The position numbers and the translations under genes are program-made. Shown here in pieces: positions 7,476 through 15,089 of a DNA stretch of 17,860 nt. Numbering within the stretch: the stretch's first letter is position 1; each line of letters begins with the position of its first letter. The notes under the pieces are model-generated. The model searched no databases and had not been told where the DNA came from. It saw nothing but the letters and a program-made list of their open reading frames with translations. This DNA comes from Actinomycetes bacterium (GTDB lineage Bacteria; Actinomycetota; Acidimicrobiia; Acidimicrobiales; Palsa-688), in contig JAKBBA010000065.1 of the NCBI GenBank assembly GCA_021808665.1, positions 1-17,860 on the forward strand, read 5' to 3'.

Positions 7476-8087
7476 TCAGCCAGCATGGGAGATCGACCAG
7501 GTCAGCGTCGACGTTCCTGTCCCGTCGTTCGGGATCCATCTGGCCGTTGTGGGATGGAATGCAACGGGAACGACGAAGGACACGCAGATCGTGGTCGTGT
7601 GCTGTGGGAGAACATCGAATCCGTCCGCTGAGCTGGAGTCGGTGAACTCGGTCGACAAGTTGGCGCCGTTAGTCGTGAAGGCACCCGCCGATCCAGCCGG
7701 CAACGTAATCTTGGGCATATCCTGGTAGATCAAACTACCGAGAGCTTTCACCGAGAAGACGAGGTCAACGATCTTCTGTCCGGGCTCGTTCTCAAGGAGC
7801 ACCGCGCCCGAACCACGTGCGCCATGAGCAGGGTTGACGATCTCGGTGAGGGTGACTGCGGCGACCTTTTGCCTCGATGGGCCCTTCACCGTCATGCTGG
7901 ATCCAATGGAGGCCCCACTGCTGCCGCCACAGGCGCCGGCCCCGACCGCGAGCACAGCAGCGGCCAAGGCCCCCACGATGCTGCGACACGCGACACCAGA
8001 ACCACGGCTCAACAGACGAGTCTGGCGATCGCTACCGGCGTACGTCGGTGCCGGACGGCCGGAAGCGTTGACGAAGCGTGTCGTCAT
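7476..8087 (-). CDS. DUF4352-like lipoprotein, third gene of the zinc-ribbon operon
   Basis: ATG 8087 overlaps the TGA of the preceding lipoprotein by 4 nt (ATGA), which I take as the true start over TTG 8093. The 203-aa product has a long N-region, hydrophobic core and lipobox GAGAC. Its beta-rich C-terminal domain begins VAAVTLTEIVNP and includes KIVDLVFSVKALG and a TTICVSFVVP strand, matching the DUF4352 type seen at 3736-4371. It is a paralogue of that protein with a shorter linker and different coupling partners. An extracytoplasmic role, probably protein- or ligand-binding, is inferred. No catalytic motif is visible. Confidence 0.8.
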   Translation of the reverse strand: MTTRFVNASGRPAPTYAGSDRQTRLLSRGSGVACRSIVGALAAAVLAVGAGACGGSSGASIGSSMTVKGPSRQKVAAVTLTEIVNPAHGARGSGAVLLENEPGQKIVDLVFSVKALGSLIYQDMPKITLPAGSAGAFTTNGANLSTEFTDSSSADGFDVLPQHTTTICVSFVVPVAFHPTTARWIPNDGTGTSTLTWSISHAG

Positions 8088-8833
8088 CGGCAATGTGGGT
8101 CAGCTTTCCGACAGATGGTTGCCCCAGCAGGAAGGGAGAAGGCGTTTCGGGGCACTCCAGTCGTACTGCGATACAAGACATAACTAGCCGTACTGTCGTG
8201 TTCGTATGTGAGATACCCGCCGACGAGCGCAGCGCATAACTTGCTCTGCCCTCCGCCTAACAGAGTGCCAATCTTGCAGGTCGAAGGTACAGCTGCGATT
8301 TGTTCTGTGTCCGTCGTGGTCACTTGTAACATTCCCTGCCCAAGCGAATCCTTTGCGAATGGCTGGAGATAGGCGTCCGTGATAAACGCGAAGATGTTGT
8401 TATTGACGGGCGTGGATTCGGTGGCACAGACGGTTGACGACGCGCCTGGCGGAATCCCGCAGAAAAATGCCCGGTAATCGGCCGAGCCCTTCGAGACAAG
8501 AAATGTAAGGACGCCGTTATTCCAAAGAGAAACGTGGGAGCCGTCTTCATAGATAGTCTGCTGATCGGTCGTTGACGACGTGGCATGAGTGCTGATGTGT
8601 CTGTAGAAGAGCGAACGGCCAGCCGAGGAGGGCGCATGCGGCGAAGTCCTTACTGGGACATCGCTCACAGAGGACGATGCCGGCGTGGCTGCAGTGGCAG
8701 CCGCGCTTGATGGACTGGCCTTGGCTGCGCCACACCCAGCGAGCGTAGCGATCGCCGAGATAGCGACCACAGCCTGCAAGACGCCGGGCGTCGACGGCCT
8801 GGTGCGGCTGCGCGGCTGGCTCTGGGACGTCAC
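8084..8833 (-). CDS. lipoprotein of unknown function, second gene of the zinc-ribbon operon
   Basis: I set the start at GTG 8833 because it overlaps the TGA of the upstream membrane gene in a GTGA junction. An ATG at 8881 would overlap that gene by 52 bp. The product (about 249 aa) has a basic N-region, hydrophobic core and lipobox TLAGC, then an Ala/Ser-rich spacer. The mature domain (about residues 75-249) contains beta-type segments (HVSLWNNGVLTFLVS, NIFAFITDAYLQPF) and several cysteines (FFCGIPP, TVCATES, STCKIG, KLCAALVGG, TICRKA, PHCR) that could form disulfides outside the cell. I do not recognise the family. Its own stop overlaps the next lipoprotein start by 4 nt. Confidence 0.78.
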   Translation of the reverse strand: MTSQSQPRSRTRPSTPGVLQAVVAISAIATLAGCGAAKASPSSAAATAATPASSSVSDVPVRTSPHAPSSAGRSLFYRHISTHATSSTTDQQTIYEDGSHVSLWNNGVLTFLVSKGSADYRAFFCGIPPGASSTVCATESTPVNNNIFAFITDAYLQPFAKDSLGQGMLQVTTTDTEQIAAVPSTCKIGTLLGGGQSKLCAALVGGYLTYEHDSTASYVLYRSTTGVPRNAFSLPAGATICRKADPHCR

Positions 8834-10062
8834 AGCTCGTCTCGGCTGCCATGTTGGACCGTCTGCGCCGCCAACGCGCATGCCGCCACTGGTCTCCGGC
8901 AGCGGGGGCGGAACATGCCGGCTAGGTCGGACTCGGCCATGCCCAGGGCGACCTGCCGGGTGGTGGCATAGGAGTAGAGGACGGTGACCAAAACCGGGGA
9001 GGCGACTGATGCCAACAGATTTACCCCGACAATCGCGACGACGAGCAGCGGCACTGCCAGGACCGCGGCGTGGGCGGCGATTAGCAGCACGAACAAGGCA
9101 ACGACCGCGAACCAGACGACGGTCAGGAGTGCAGAGAGAACCCCCACACCGACCACCCCCTCACCTCAGGAGTCCCGTACAAGCATACGGGACCGGCTGA
9201 AAGCCTGTCTGATGGTCACGTCCTCAAACACGATGACCGGCACCATGAAGAACGTCAGCGCTGACCAAGCGACCGCCGCGGCCAACCCGACGAGGCGAAG
9301 GACGAACCCGAGCACGCCACGGCCCCGCTCGAGGCCGCGGATCAGCGTTGCGACGGTGAGCGAGATGGCACCCCATTGCGCAAGGATCTTCCATTTGGGC
9401 ACGACCGCAGCGAACGCTTCTTTGTTGGTGCATCTGCCGCCATGTATCACTGCCCCTACCCTGACCACGATGACCGCCTGGCCGCCAGCGGAAACGGCGC
9501 CGAGAATGGCGACCGCCGCCAGGATCCAGACCAGCTCCAAGATTCCGGGCAGCGCCCGGGCGATCACCGACGCCAGCAGGAACACGACCACGATCACCAC
9601 CGTCGAGATGGCCGGCACCGCCAAAAGGCCCGGCTGGGCTTTCATCAGCTCATAACAGCGCCTGGAAAGCGTCCACCCGACACTTGCGCGCTCGGAGAAA
9701 CCGCGCCGCACCGGAGCGATCACCGGTCGCAACGGCAACGCGTTAGGCGACCGAAGCGCAGAGGGACGGGCAGGCGACATGTCGGCGCCAGGCTTCCCTA
9801 AGGCCCCTGCCAGGTCCGCACCACAAATCGGGCAGGGCTGCGGCGAGGCACCCGCCGCCAATCCTGCCAGTCCTCGCGTTATGAGATCGGCACCGCAGCG
9901 CGGGCACGAGGCCGGAACCGGTCCTTGAGATGCCGATACGGCTGGGACGACAGACGAACCGCAACGTCTACACAATGTGTCAGCGACAGGCGCCCCGCAA
10001 TCCCCGCACATCCATCCGCCTGCGCCTTCAGACTCAGCCATCCATGCCCCCTCGCCGCTCAT
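8830..10062 (-). pseudogene. double zinc-ribbon, DUF6159-like membrane protein, interrupted by one in-frame TGA
   Basis: Two CxxC...CxxC zinc ribbons (C19/C22/C31/C34 and C53/C56/C77/C80) precede a polytopic membrane domain resembling DUF6159 (SVGWTLSRRCYELMKAQPG entry, then about six hydrophobic segments, ending VLYSYATTRQ). Reading stops at TGA 9166-9168 (codon 299). It resumes in the same frame with GEGVVGVGVLSALLT and continues to TGA 8830. The context RDS-stop-GEG fits Trp (TGG) at that point, so a single G-to-A change explains it. Either the gene is recently inactivated or the TGA is read through. The residues after the stop include two to three membrane helices. The downstream lipoprotein GTG overlaps the final stop, so coupling depends on translation past the TGA. 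ATG 10041 is an alternative start. Confidence 0.8.
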
Positions 10063-10134
10063 CTGCTAGCCCTTCCCTCGTAGCCGTCGCTTGGCCCGCT
10101 CCTGCTAACTGTCATCCCAGTTACGCGTCGACGC

Positions 10135-10189
10135 CCTTGGTCTAGCACCGGTCCTCCCATCGAGCCACCAAGACCGGCAAGGCGTGAAC
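10135..10189. promoter_or_regulatory. divergent regulatory region, copy 1
   Basis: This 55-bp block matches 13547-13601 at 49 of 55 positions, better than the flanking coding remnants. It contains the inverted repeat CTTGGT (10136-10141) and ACCAAG (10167-10172) separated by 25 bp, and both arms and the spacing are unchanged in copy 2. It lies between the zinc-ribbon membrane gene (minus) and the former start of the divergent XRE gene (plus), so it probably holds the operator and promoters of both. Confidence 0.65.
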
Positions 10190-10230
10190 AGCGGGTGTCA
10201 TAGGGTCGGGACGTCGGATGTCCAGGATGT
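10184..10230 (+). pseudogene. remnant of the 5' end of an XRE regulator gene
   Basis: The first codons after GTG 10184 read MNSGCHRVGTSDVQ, which parallels MNGGIVGAVNVGDSVD at the start of the intact regulator at 13596. Similarity fades by about 10230, and IS66-type sequence in the opposite orientation begins shortly after. The rest of the regulator is missing. Confidence 0.5.
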
Positions 10231-10244
10231 TTGTTCTCCGGCTG

Positions 10245-10796
10245 ACATGACCGTTGTCACGGAGTGCACCCAGTGCTTGGTGGTCCGCACCCGGGTGCCG
10301 GTCTCGCCGGCGTGGATCGTCGGCTCGGCCGCCAAGGTCTTGGTGAGGGCAGTGACGACCGGTCCGAGCCGGCCGGCCGTCTCCGCTTGCTGCCGGCAGG
10401 CCAGCCCCTCGGCACCGAGGTCGGTGACGACCGGCTCGATGCGTGGCAGGTCGATCACCTGGCGGATGACCTCGCCGACAACCGGGGCCTCCGAGAGGTC
10501 AGCACCCACCAACGACACGCGGGCGGCTCGGGCCGACCGTGGGATCCGGTGCCCGTCTCGACAAGTTCGCTCCCGGCGCTCACGGTCGCTTGCCCTGCGC
10601 CCCGCTTCGCAGCGCGGGCATCAGCTCGGCGCTCGCCCCGCTTCTTGCGGGGGGCCACCGCCTCCCCGCACGGGGGCTTCGGTGAATCGTGTCGGAGACC
10701 CCGGCCAGCTGGCCTTCAGCGCCGCCGCCCGGTCCGGCAACGCCTCGTTCTCCGCTCGCAGCGTGTCCATCAACGCCACCAACGCCTCAGCGAGCT
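10245..10796 (-). mobile_element. IS66-family transposase remnant
   Basis: Minus-strand reading starts near 10796 with a leucine-zipper-like stretch (LAEALVALMDTLRAENEAL) typical of the IS66 TnpC N-terminus. It continues through a frameshifted, degraded zinc-ribbon region, then an open stretch (GADLSEAPVVGEVIRQVIDL) and IHAGETGTRVRTTKHWVHS. The last motif corresponds to the IS66 catalytic HxDETG...HWVH region, here with Gly replacing the usual Asp in HADETG. Homology ends abruptly near 10250, so most of the catalytic domain is lost. Several frameshifts and the missing C-terminus make it inactive. It probably inserted into, or caused the deletion of, the XRE gene copy. Confidence 0.7.
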
Positions 10797-10977
10797 ACTG
10801 ACGCAACGGCGGACCGGGCACGCCACCCGCCCACCCACCTCCCGCCCTCCGTGGTGGACCACCATCCGCGCGATTTAGCCTGATCGTTTACGCCTGCAAG
10901 ATCCCCTCCATCAGGCCCAGCCTTCCGCAGTCACAGTGTCTTCGGCAGCGGACAGATCACGTCAATTCGCGGCGCAG
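10797..10977. other. non-coding tail of the IS66 region
   Basis: No gene is visible. It contains an odd palindrome TGGTGG-A-CCACCA at 10852-10864 and a very C-rich stretch before it (10821-10850). It probably belongs to the upstream part of the degraded insertion sequence and the 3' flank of the lipoprotein gene ending at 10978. I could not identify an IS terminal repeat with confidence. Confidence 0.35.
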
Positions 10978-12093
10978 CTACGCTCCGATGCCCACCGCCC
11001 TCACATGGCCGTACGCCGACACCTCCAGACATGACAGGTTTAGTCCACATGCGACCGCCGTCAGCTGCTCGTTCGGGCTTACCCCCTGGTGAACTGTCCA
11101 CGTGCCATTGGCGAGACTCGCGTCATTTCCTACTCCACCGGAGCCGCCTACCGCCGCACAGATGCCCGCCTGGGGGCAGTCGATGGCTTCGAGTTCGGTT
11201 GATCCGGTTACTTGCTGCGATGTCCACGCCGTTCCGTTCCATGTGTAAGCGCCGCCAAAGCCATCTACCGCTGCACAGAACGTGGCTGTAGGGCAGGACA
11301 GCAACTGTGGCACGTCGCTAAGCGCGTTCGGCCCCACCGACATGCCGGCCGGGGTCCACGAGCCGTTGCTCCACCGTTGAGAGTTGCCTGAGCTATCCAA
11401 GGCCATGCAAAAAGTGGCGTTCGGACAGGACACGTCCTCAAGTGACAGCCCGGTTCCGGTCCCGTTGCCGGCCACGACGGCAACGGGCTGTGACCAGGTC
11501 GCTCCATTCAGAGTGGCCGCGTAGCCGTCACCATCGACGGCCATGCAGAAGTTCTGCGACGGGCAGGATATCGAGTCGAGCGCACCTGTACCTGGATATA
11601 AAACGGGCGTCCAGCGGGAGCCATCATATACTGAGGCCTCTTCCGCGGTCCCTTCCTCGCCGTAGGCGACGCAGAAGGTCTTAGTGGCGCACACGACACC
11701 GGTCGTCAAACTAAGCCCTGTCGGGCTCGGACCAGACCAATTCCTTCCGGAAAGGGTCCAAACATCCCCCTGCTGATCGACGAAGGCGCAGAAGCCTTCT
11801 GGCGTACAGGAAAGCTGGGTCACGAGGTTATCGGGGACGTTTGGCAGTGGGGACGGTTGAGAGATGCCTCTGAAGCCTCTAGAAGCGAGCGCAGTTGGAG
11901 CGGTCGAAGATTGCGAGCTAGCGCTGGCCCTAGACGCTGCAGTCCCGTGAGTAACCGGCTTCGATGTCACACTTGGTGGCGATGTGGACTGTGAGACACC
12001 GCACGCCGCTAAGGCGGATGCAGCTAAAGCGGTGAGTATGCTGGCAGCATTTCTCATCCCGCGACGCGGCTTACTGATCCGCATTTGGCTCAC
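10978..12093 (-). CDS. lipoprotein with seven Cys-pair repeats, predicted seven-bladed beta-propeller
   Basis: A signal peptide ends in lipobox ALAAC, followed by a Ser/Thr-rich spacer of about 70 residues. Seven repeats then run to the C-terminus, each opening with two cysteines five residues apart: SCTPEGFC, VCATKTFC, SCPSQNFC, SCPNATFC, SCPTATFC, DCPQAGIC and ACGLNLSC. Most repeats continue with a hydrophobic-Asp strand and a 'NGTxW' or 'DGSRW' turn. Seven regular units of about 40 residues fit one closed beta-propeller with an intra-blade disulfide per blade, displayed on the cell surface. The start is uncertain: GTG 12093 is used, with ATG codons 4 and 13 as alternatives. It is probably co-transcribed with the paralogous gene at 12194, 100 bp upstream. 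The ligand is unknown. Confidence 0.82.
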   Translation of the reverse strand: MSQMRISKPRRGMRNAASILTALAASALAACGVSQSTSPPSVTSKPVTHGTAASRASASSQSSTAPTALASRGFRGISQPSPLPNVPDNLVTQLSCTPEGFCAFVDQQGDVWTLSGRNWSGPSPTGLSLTTGVVCATKTFCVAYGEEGTAEEASVYDGSRWTPVLYPGTGALDSISCPSQNFCMAVDGDGYAATLNGATWSQPVAVVAGNGTGTGLSLEDVSCPNATFCMALDSSGNSQRWSNGSWTPAGMSVGPNALSDVPQLLSCPTATFCAAVDGFGGAYTWNGTAWTSQQVTGSTELEAIDCPQAGICAAVGGSGGVGNDASLANGTWTVHQGVSPNEQLTAVACGLNLSCLEVSAYGHVRAVGIGA

Positions 12094-12193
12094 TTGGTTG
12101 CGGTGTCGTAGGTTTTCTCTCGCCCGCAGGAAGTCGAATCTGGGCGGTTGTCTGTCTGAAGTGAGCCACGCGCTCTCCCGTCAAAAGACCTAG

Positions 12194-13285
12194 TTACGTC
12201 GACGTAGCATTGTAGATCGTAATCGTGTCGGAGTTCTCCTGACTACTGATGCACCATCGGGCTGGAGTGCAAGCGAGATTGACGCCATGCTCGACGTCTG
12301 CGACGGCCGGGTCCACGATCACCTTCGTACCGTTGAAGATGGCGGGCGACCCGCCACCATCGGCCACAGTAGACATGAGGCAGAACGAAGGGGAGCCACA
12401 TGCGAAGACCTCACTAGGAACTAGATTTGGTGCTGGTTGGAAACCCGACCCATTGTCGATGAGGATCCCTCCCCCCGACGACCCGGAAGCCATACAAAAG
12501 TCCGGAGCTGCGCAGCTGATCCCGTTGGGAAAGTCTTCTGAACTCTGTCCGTCCGAGACAAGCATGAACCGCGGGCTGGACCACATGCTCCCATCGTAGG
12601 TCCACAGGTATCCGCCATTGCCCCACAGGTAACACGCCTTCGTCGATGTGCATACGAGTTCATCGAGGACGCCCGCCTGGCCATCACCGGCCGGGAGTGT
12701 CGCGGTCGACCAGGTGCTGCCAACGAGGTGATCGAGCGAATACGTGCCGGCCGAGCCCCCTGCGACCGCCCAACAGTCTCTATCAGCGGGACAGGCCAAG
12801 TACCCGTTAAATCCAGACGGCTCTTTGATTGGGTTCCAGGTACGCCCGTTCCAACTGGCTGCTTTGCTGGCACCGGCGGCGAGACAGAATTGGGATGAGG
12901 AGCAGGCAACCGTCAGATCGTCCGCATATCCGTAGTTCTCGTCGGTATCGGGAAGGACGAGTCTTCCCAGACCGGCTGTTCTACCATCGAATGGTACGGC
13001 GATATCGCCGGCCACGATCATGCAGAATGTCCCGGCGCAAGAAATGCGCCAGATCGGGGGCAGTAGGCCGGAGGCGTGTGGGTCAGCGGTGCGGAGGGCT
13101 TGAGTGAGATCCATGGTGACTGTCCCAGCGACCGAGGCTCGCTGGGAAGTGGTCGGCGACAGGGTGCTGGCGCCACTAGCGGATCTCGAGCGGGCCTTGG
13201 CAGTAGGCGGCGATCCGCAGGCGCCAAGGAGAAGGGTTACGGCGATAAGCGCAGCCGCCGCTAACTTTCGCCGCGGATTCTTCAC
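12194..13285 (-). CDS. lipoprotein with seven Cys-pair repeats, paralogue of the 10978 product
   Basis: The signal peptide (KNPRRKLAAAALIAVTLLL) ends in lipobox LLGAC. After a spacer come seven cysteine-pair repeats: SCAGTFC, ACSSSQFC, ACPADRDC, VCTSTKAC, SCAAPDFC, ACGSPSFC and ACTPARWC. Several carry a FDG, WNGRTW or YDGSMW blade turn, so one seven-bladed propeller is predicted. GTG 13285 overlaps the stop of the zinc-ribbon remnant ORF (13282-13467) in a GTGA junction, the same coupling seen after the intact zinc-ribbon gene at 8830. No independent Shine-Dalgarno is visible, so translation may depend on the remnant being translated. Its 5' end has a decayed duplicate at 4465-4643. Confidence 0.82.
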   Translation of the reverse strand: MKNPRRKLAAAALIAVTLLLGACGSPPTAKARSRSASGASTLSPTTSQRASVAGTVTMDLTQALRTADPHASGLLPPIWRISCAGTFCMIVAGDIAVPFDGRTAGLGRLVLPDTDENYGYADDLTVACSSSQFCLAAGASKAASWNGRTWNPIKEPSGFNGYLACPADRDCWAVAGGSAGTYSLDHLVGSTWSTATLPAGDGQAGVLDELVCTSTKACYLWGNGGYLWTYDGSMWSSPRFMLVSDGQSSEDFPNGISCAAPDFCMASGSSGGGILIDNGSGFQPAPNLVPSEVFACGSPSFCLMSTVADGGGSPAIFNGTKVIVDPAVADVEHGVNLACTPARWCISSQENSDTITIYNATST

Positions 13286-13467
13286 GGACGCATACAGTAA
13301 GGCACCATCTGCCCGACGTAGGCCGGTCGGACACTGCCGATGAGGCTAGCGCGACAGACAAGCCCCAAAGCACACAACCGCGGACATGCGTCAACGGCGG
13401 GCGCCCTACGACCCCCGCAGCTCCATCCGCGAGAGCGGACAGCCATCCATGCCCCTTCGCCCCTCAT
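13282..13467 (-). pseudogene. remnant of the zinc-ribbon membrane gene, possibly kept as a leader ORF
   Basis: From ATG 13467 the product begins MRGEGAWMAV, against MSGEGAWMAE for the intact gene at 10062. It continues into a damaged zinc-ribbon segment (SCGGRRAPAVDACPRLC) and loses homology after about 40 codons. All membrane segments are absent. A GAAGGAAG ribosome-binding site precedes the ATG. The 61-codon frame stays open and ends with TGA overlapping GTG 13285 of the next lipoprotein. It may persist only because its translation delivers ribosomes to that gene. A longer frame reaches 13524 but the conserved start is 13467. Confidence 0.6.
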
Positions 13468-13546
13468 CCGCTTCCTTCTCTCCATGCTGCCTTCTGGGCG
13501 CCTGCCGACCTTCGGCCTAGTCACACATCAACATGCAGCGTCGTCG

Positions 13547-13601
13547 CCTTGGTCTAACACCCGTTCTCTCATCGCGCCACCAAGACCGGCAAAGCGTGAA
13601 C
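13547..13601. promoter_or_regulatory. divergent regulatory region, copy 2
   Basis: This is the second copy of the 55-bp block at 10135-10189. CTTGGT is at 13548-13553 and ACCAAG at 13579-13584, again with a 25-bp spacer. It ends at the XRE gene GTG (13596), so the inverted repeat lies in its leader and could be an autoregulatory operator. It also faces the lipoprotein operon on the minus strand. Confidence 0.65.
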
Positions 13602-15059
13602 GGGGGTATCGTCGGGGCCGTGAACGTCGGAGACTCGGTCGACCTTCCGGGCCTGTTGCGGGCCTGGCGGACCCAGGTGGCACGTGCCCGTGCCAGCCGG
13701 GTGGCGGCGTCGCTGGGGATCGGACGCTCCACACTGGCCAACTGGGAGTCGGGCCTGCGCACACCTAGCATCTACATGCTCGAAGCCCTCGACTCCGCCT
13801 ACCATGCAAAGGGGGCGCTCGTAGACTTGGCGTGGGCGCTCGCCAGCCCCCAGGGCCTCGACGCACGCAGCGAGTGGTGGCACAACTACCCACCCAAAGG
13901 CGGCCCGGTGTGGGTTTGGGCCCGACCCGAAACCAGTGGCCACGTACGGTTCGAACTGCACTGGGGCCCGCTCGGCCTGCAGGTCCAGCGCCGCCTGGGC
14001 CCCCACGGACTGATCGTCAAAGTTGCAGCCTCGGTGGCCAACCCGCCCGTGCACGCCCGCATCGAACCGCGAGGATGGGTGGACTTCGGCCAAGGGCCCA
14101 TCCCCCGAACTCTCGGCATCCCCACTCTAAACGCCCTCGCCCACGTCCGCCTCGTCGACCCCGCCGACGACGCCCTAGCGATCATATCCTCCCGGCTGCG
14201 GGGCGCCCTCGAGCGCGACGGAGACTGGATCGACAAGCTCGCCGCGTTCCTCGCCAGGCGCCGCGACCTCGTCACCGACGGGCTAACCCGCAGCACACCA
14301 AACCTCCGAGTCGTCGACCTCACCAGCCACACGCCGAGACCCGCGGACACCACGGCGCAGGCCTGGAGCGGTCCGAGGTACCGGGCACTGCGAGTGGCCC
14401 GCAGGCTCTCCCAAGCCGACGCCGCCACGCGCGCCACCGCTCTCAACCCCGCCCGACCGGTCAGTGACGAGCAGATCGCCCTCCTCGAAACCGGAGGCCA
14501 CCCCCGAGTCCCCGATCTCCCCGCCCGCCTGGACGTCGTCTACCGGGCCGACGGCCACAGCCTCCGCCAGCCCATACCCACCACCACAGCCACCGACGGC
14601 AGCATCACCATCGCGCCGCCCCCATGGTGGACAGGACCGATATGGCTCACCCCCCACACCACCCCTGCAGGCGGCGGCAGCGAACCCGGCGAGATCGTGC
14701 TGCGCTGGCCGCCCTGGCAGCACCGCCTCCGCGTCCACCCCGCCACCACCCTCACCACCCGTAAAGCCCCCGGCGAAAGCCAACCCCTCCACGCCCAACT
14801 ACCCGCCGGCTGGACCCTAAAGGCAGGTCTCGGAGCCCACCCCGACACCATCGACATCAACCACGGCTGGCACGCCGCCGACACCACCAACGGCGACCGC
14901 ATCCTCAACCGCTATCTCCACGTCTACCTCGAACTATTCGACCGCACCCACCGCGACCTCATCCACCTCCTTCAGCGCCAACCAACAGCGCAACAAAACC
15001 CGTCAGAAACACGAACCGCCTGGTCCCGAACGGCCCACCACACCTCCACCAATCACTGA
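13596..15059 (+). CDS. double-HTH XRE-type transcriptional regulator
   Basis: The N-terminal part (about residues 12-65) is an XRE helix-turn-helix (RVAASLGIGRSTLANWESG, then RTPSIYMLEAL). A middle region starts EWWHNYPPKGGPVWVWARPE and is rich in beta strands; it could be a ligand-sensing domain. A second HTH-like segment lies at about residues 260-330 (YRALRVARRLSQADAATRAT, then ALLETGG). The Pro/Thr-rich C-terminal third has another WWTGPIWL beta segment and HAADTTNGDRILNRYLHVYL. The product is about 487 aa. GTG 13596 is chosen because conservation with the remnant at 10184 runs right up to and past it; GTG 13620 and ATG 13533 are alternatives. It is divergent from the lipoprotein operon and probably regulates it. 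Family-level naming is uncertain. Confidence 0.78.
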   Translation: MNGGIVGAVNVGDSVDLPGLLRAWRTQVARARASRVAASLGIGRSTLANWESGLRTPSIYMLEALDSAYHAKGALVDLAWALASPQGLDARSEWWHNYPPKGGPVWVWARPETSGHVRFELHWGPLGLQVQRRLGPHGLIVKVAASVANPPVHARIEPRGWVDFGQGPIPRTLGIPTLNALAHVRLVDPADDALAIISSRLRGALERDGDWIDKLAAFLARRRDLVTDGLTRSTPNLRVVDLTSHTPRPADTTAQAWSGPRYRALRVARRLSQADAATRATALNPARPVSDEQIALLETGGHPRVPDLPARLDVVYRADGHSLRQPIPTTTATDGSITIAPPPWWTGPIWLTPHTTPAGGGSEPGEIVLRWPPWQHRLRVHPATTLTTRKAPGESQPLHAQLPAGWTLKAGLGAHPDTIDINHGWHAADTTNGDRILNRYLHVYLELFDRTHRDLIHLLQRQPTAQQNPSETRTAWSRTAHHTSTNH

Positions 15060-15089
15060 CCACTGCACTGCATGCGCATGCCTTACGCA

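Noticed and set aside
9166..9168. TGA reassigned as Trp, or a selenocysteine codon
   Set aside because: TGA ends several other intact genes here with functional-looking overlaps, so no general reassignment. Trp, not Cys, fits the position, and I saw no clear SECIS-like hairpin directly downstream.
10184..10801. Plus-strand 205-codon frame as a real gene
   Set aside because: Only the first codons resemble the XRE gene; the rest is antisense to the IS66 transposase remnant and has no coherent protein character.
13282..13524. 80-aa start at 13524 for the zinc-ribbon remnant
   Set aside because: The paralogous copy starts at the equivalent of 13467, where a ribosome-binding site precedes the ATG; the extra 19 codons lie in the intergenic region.
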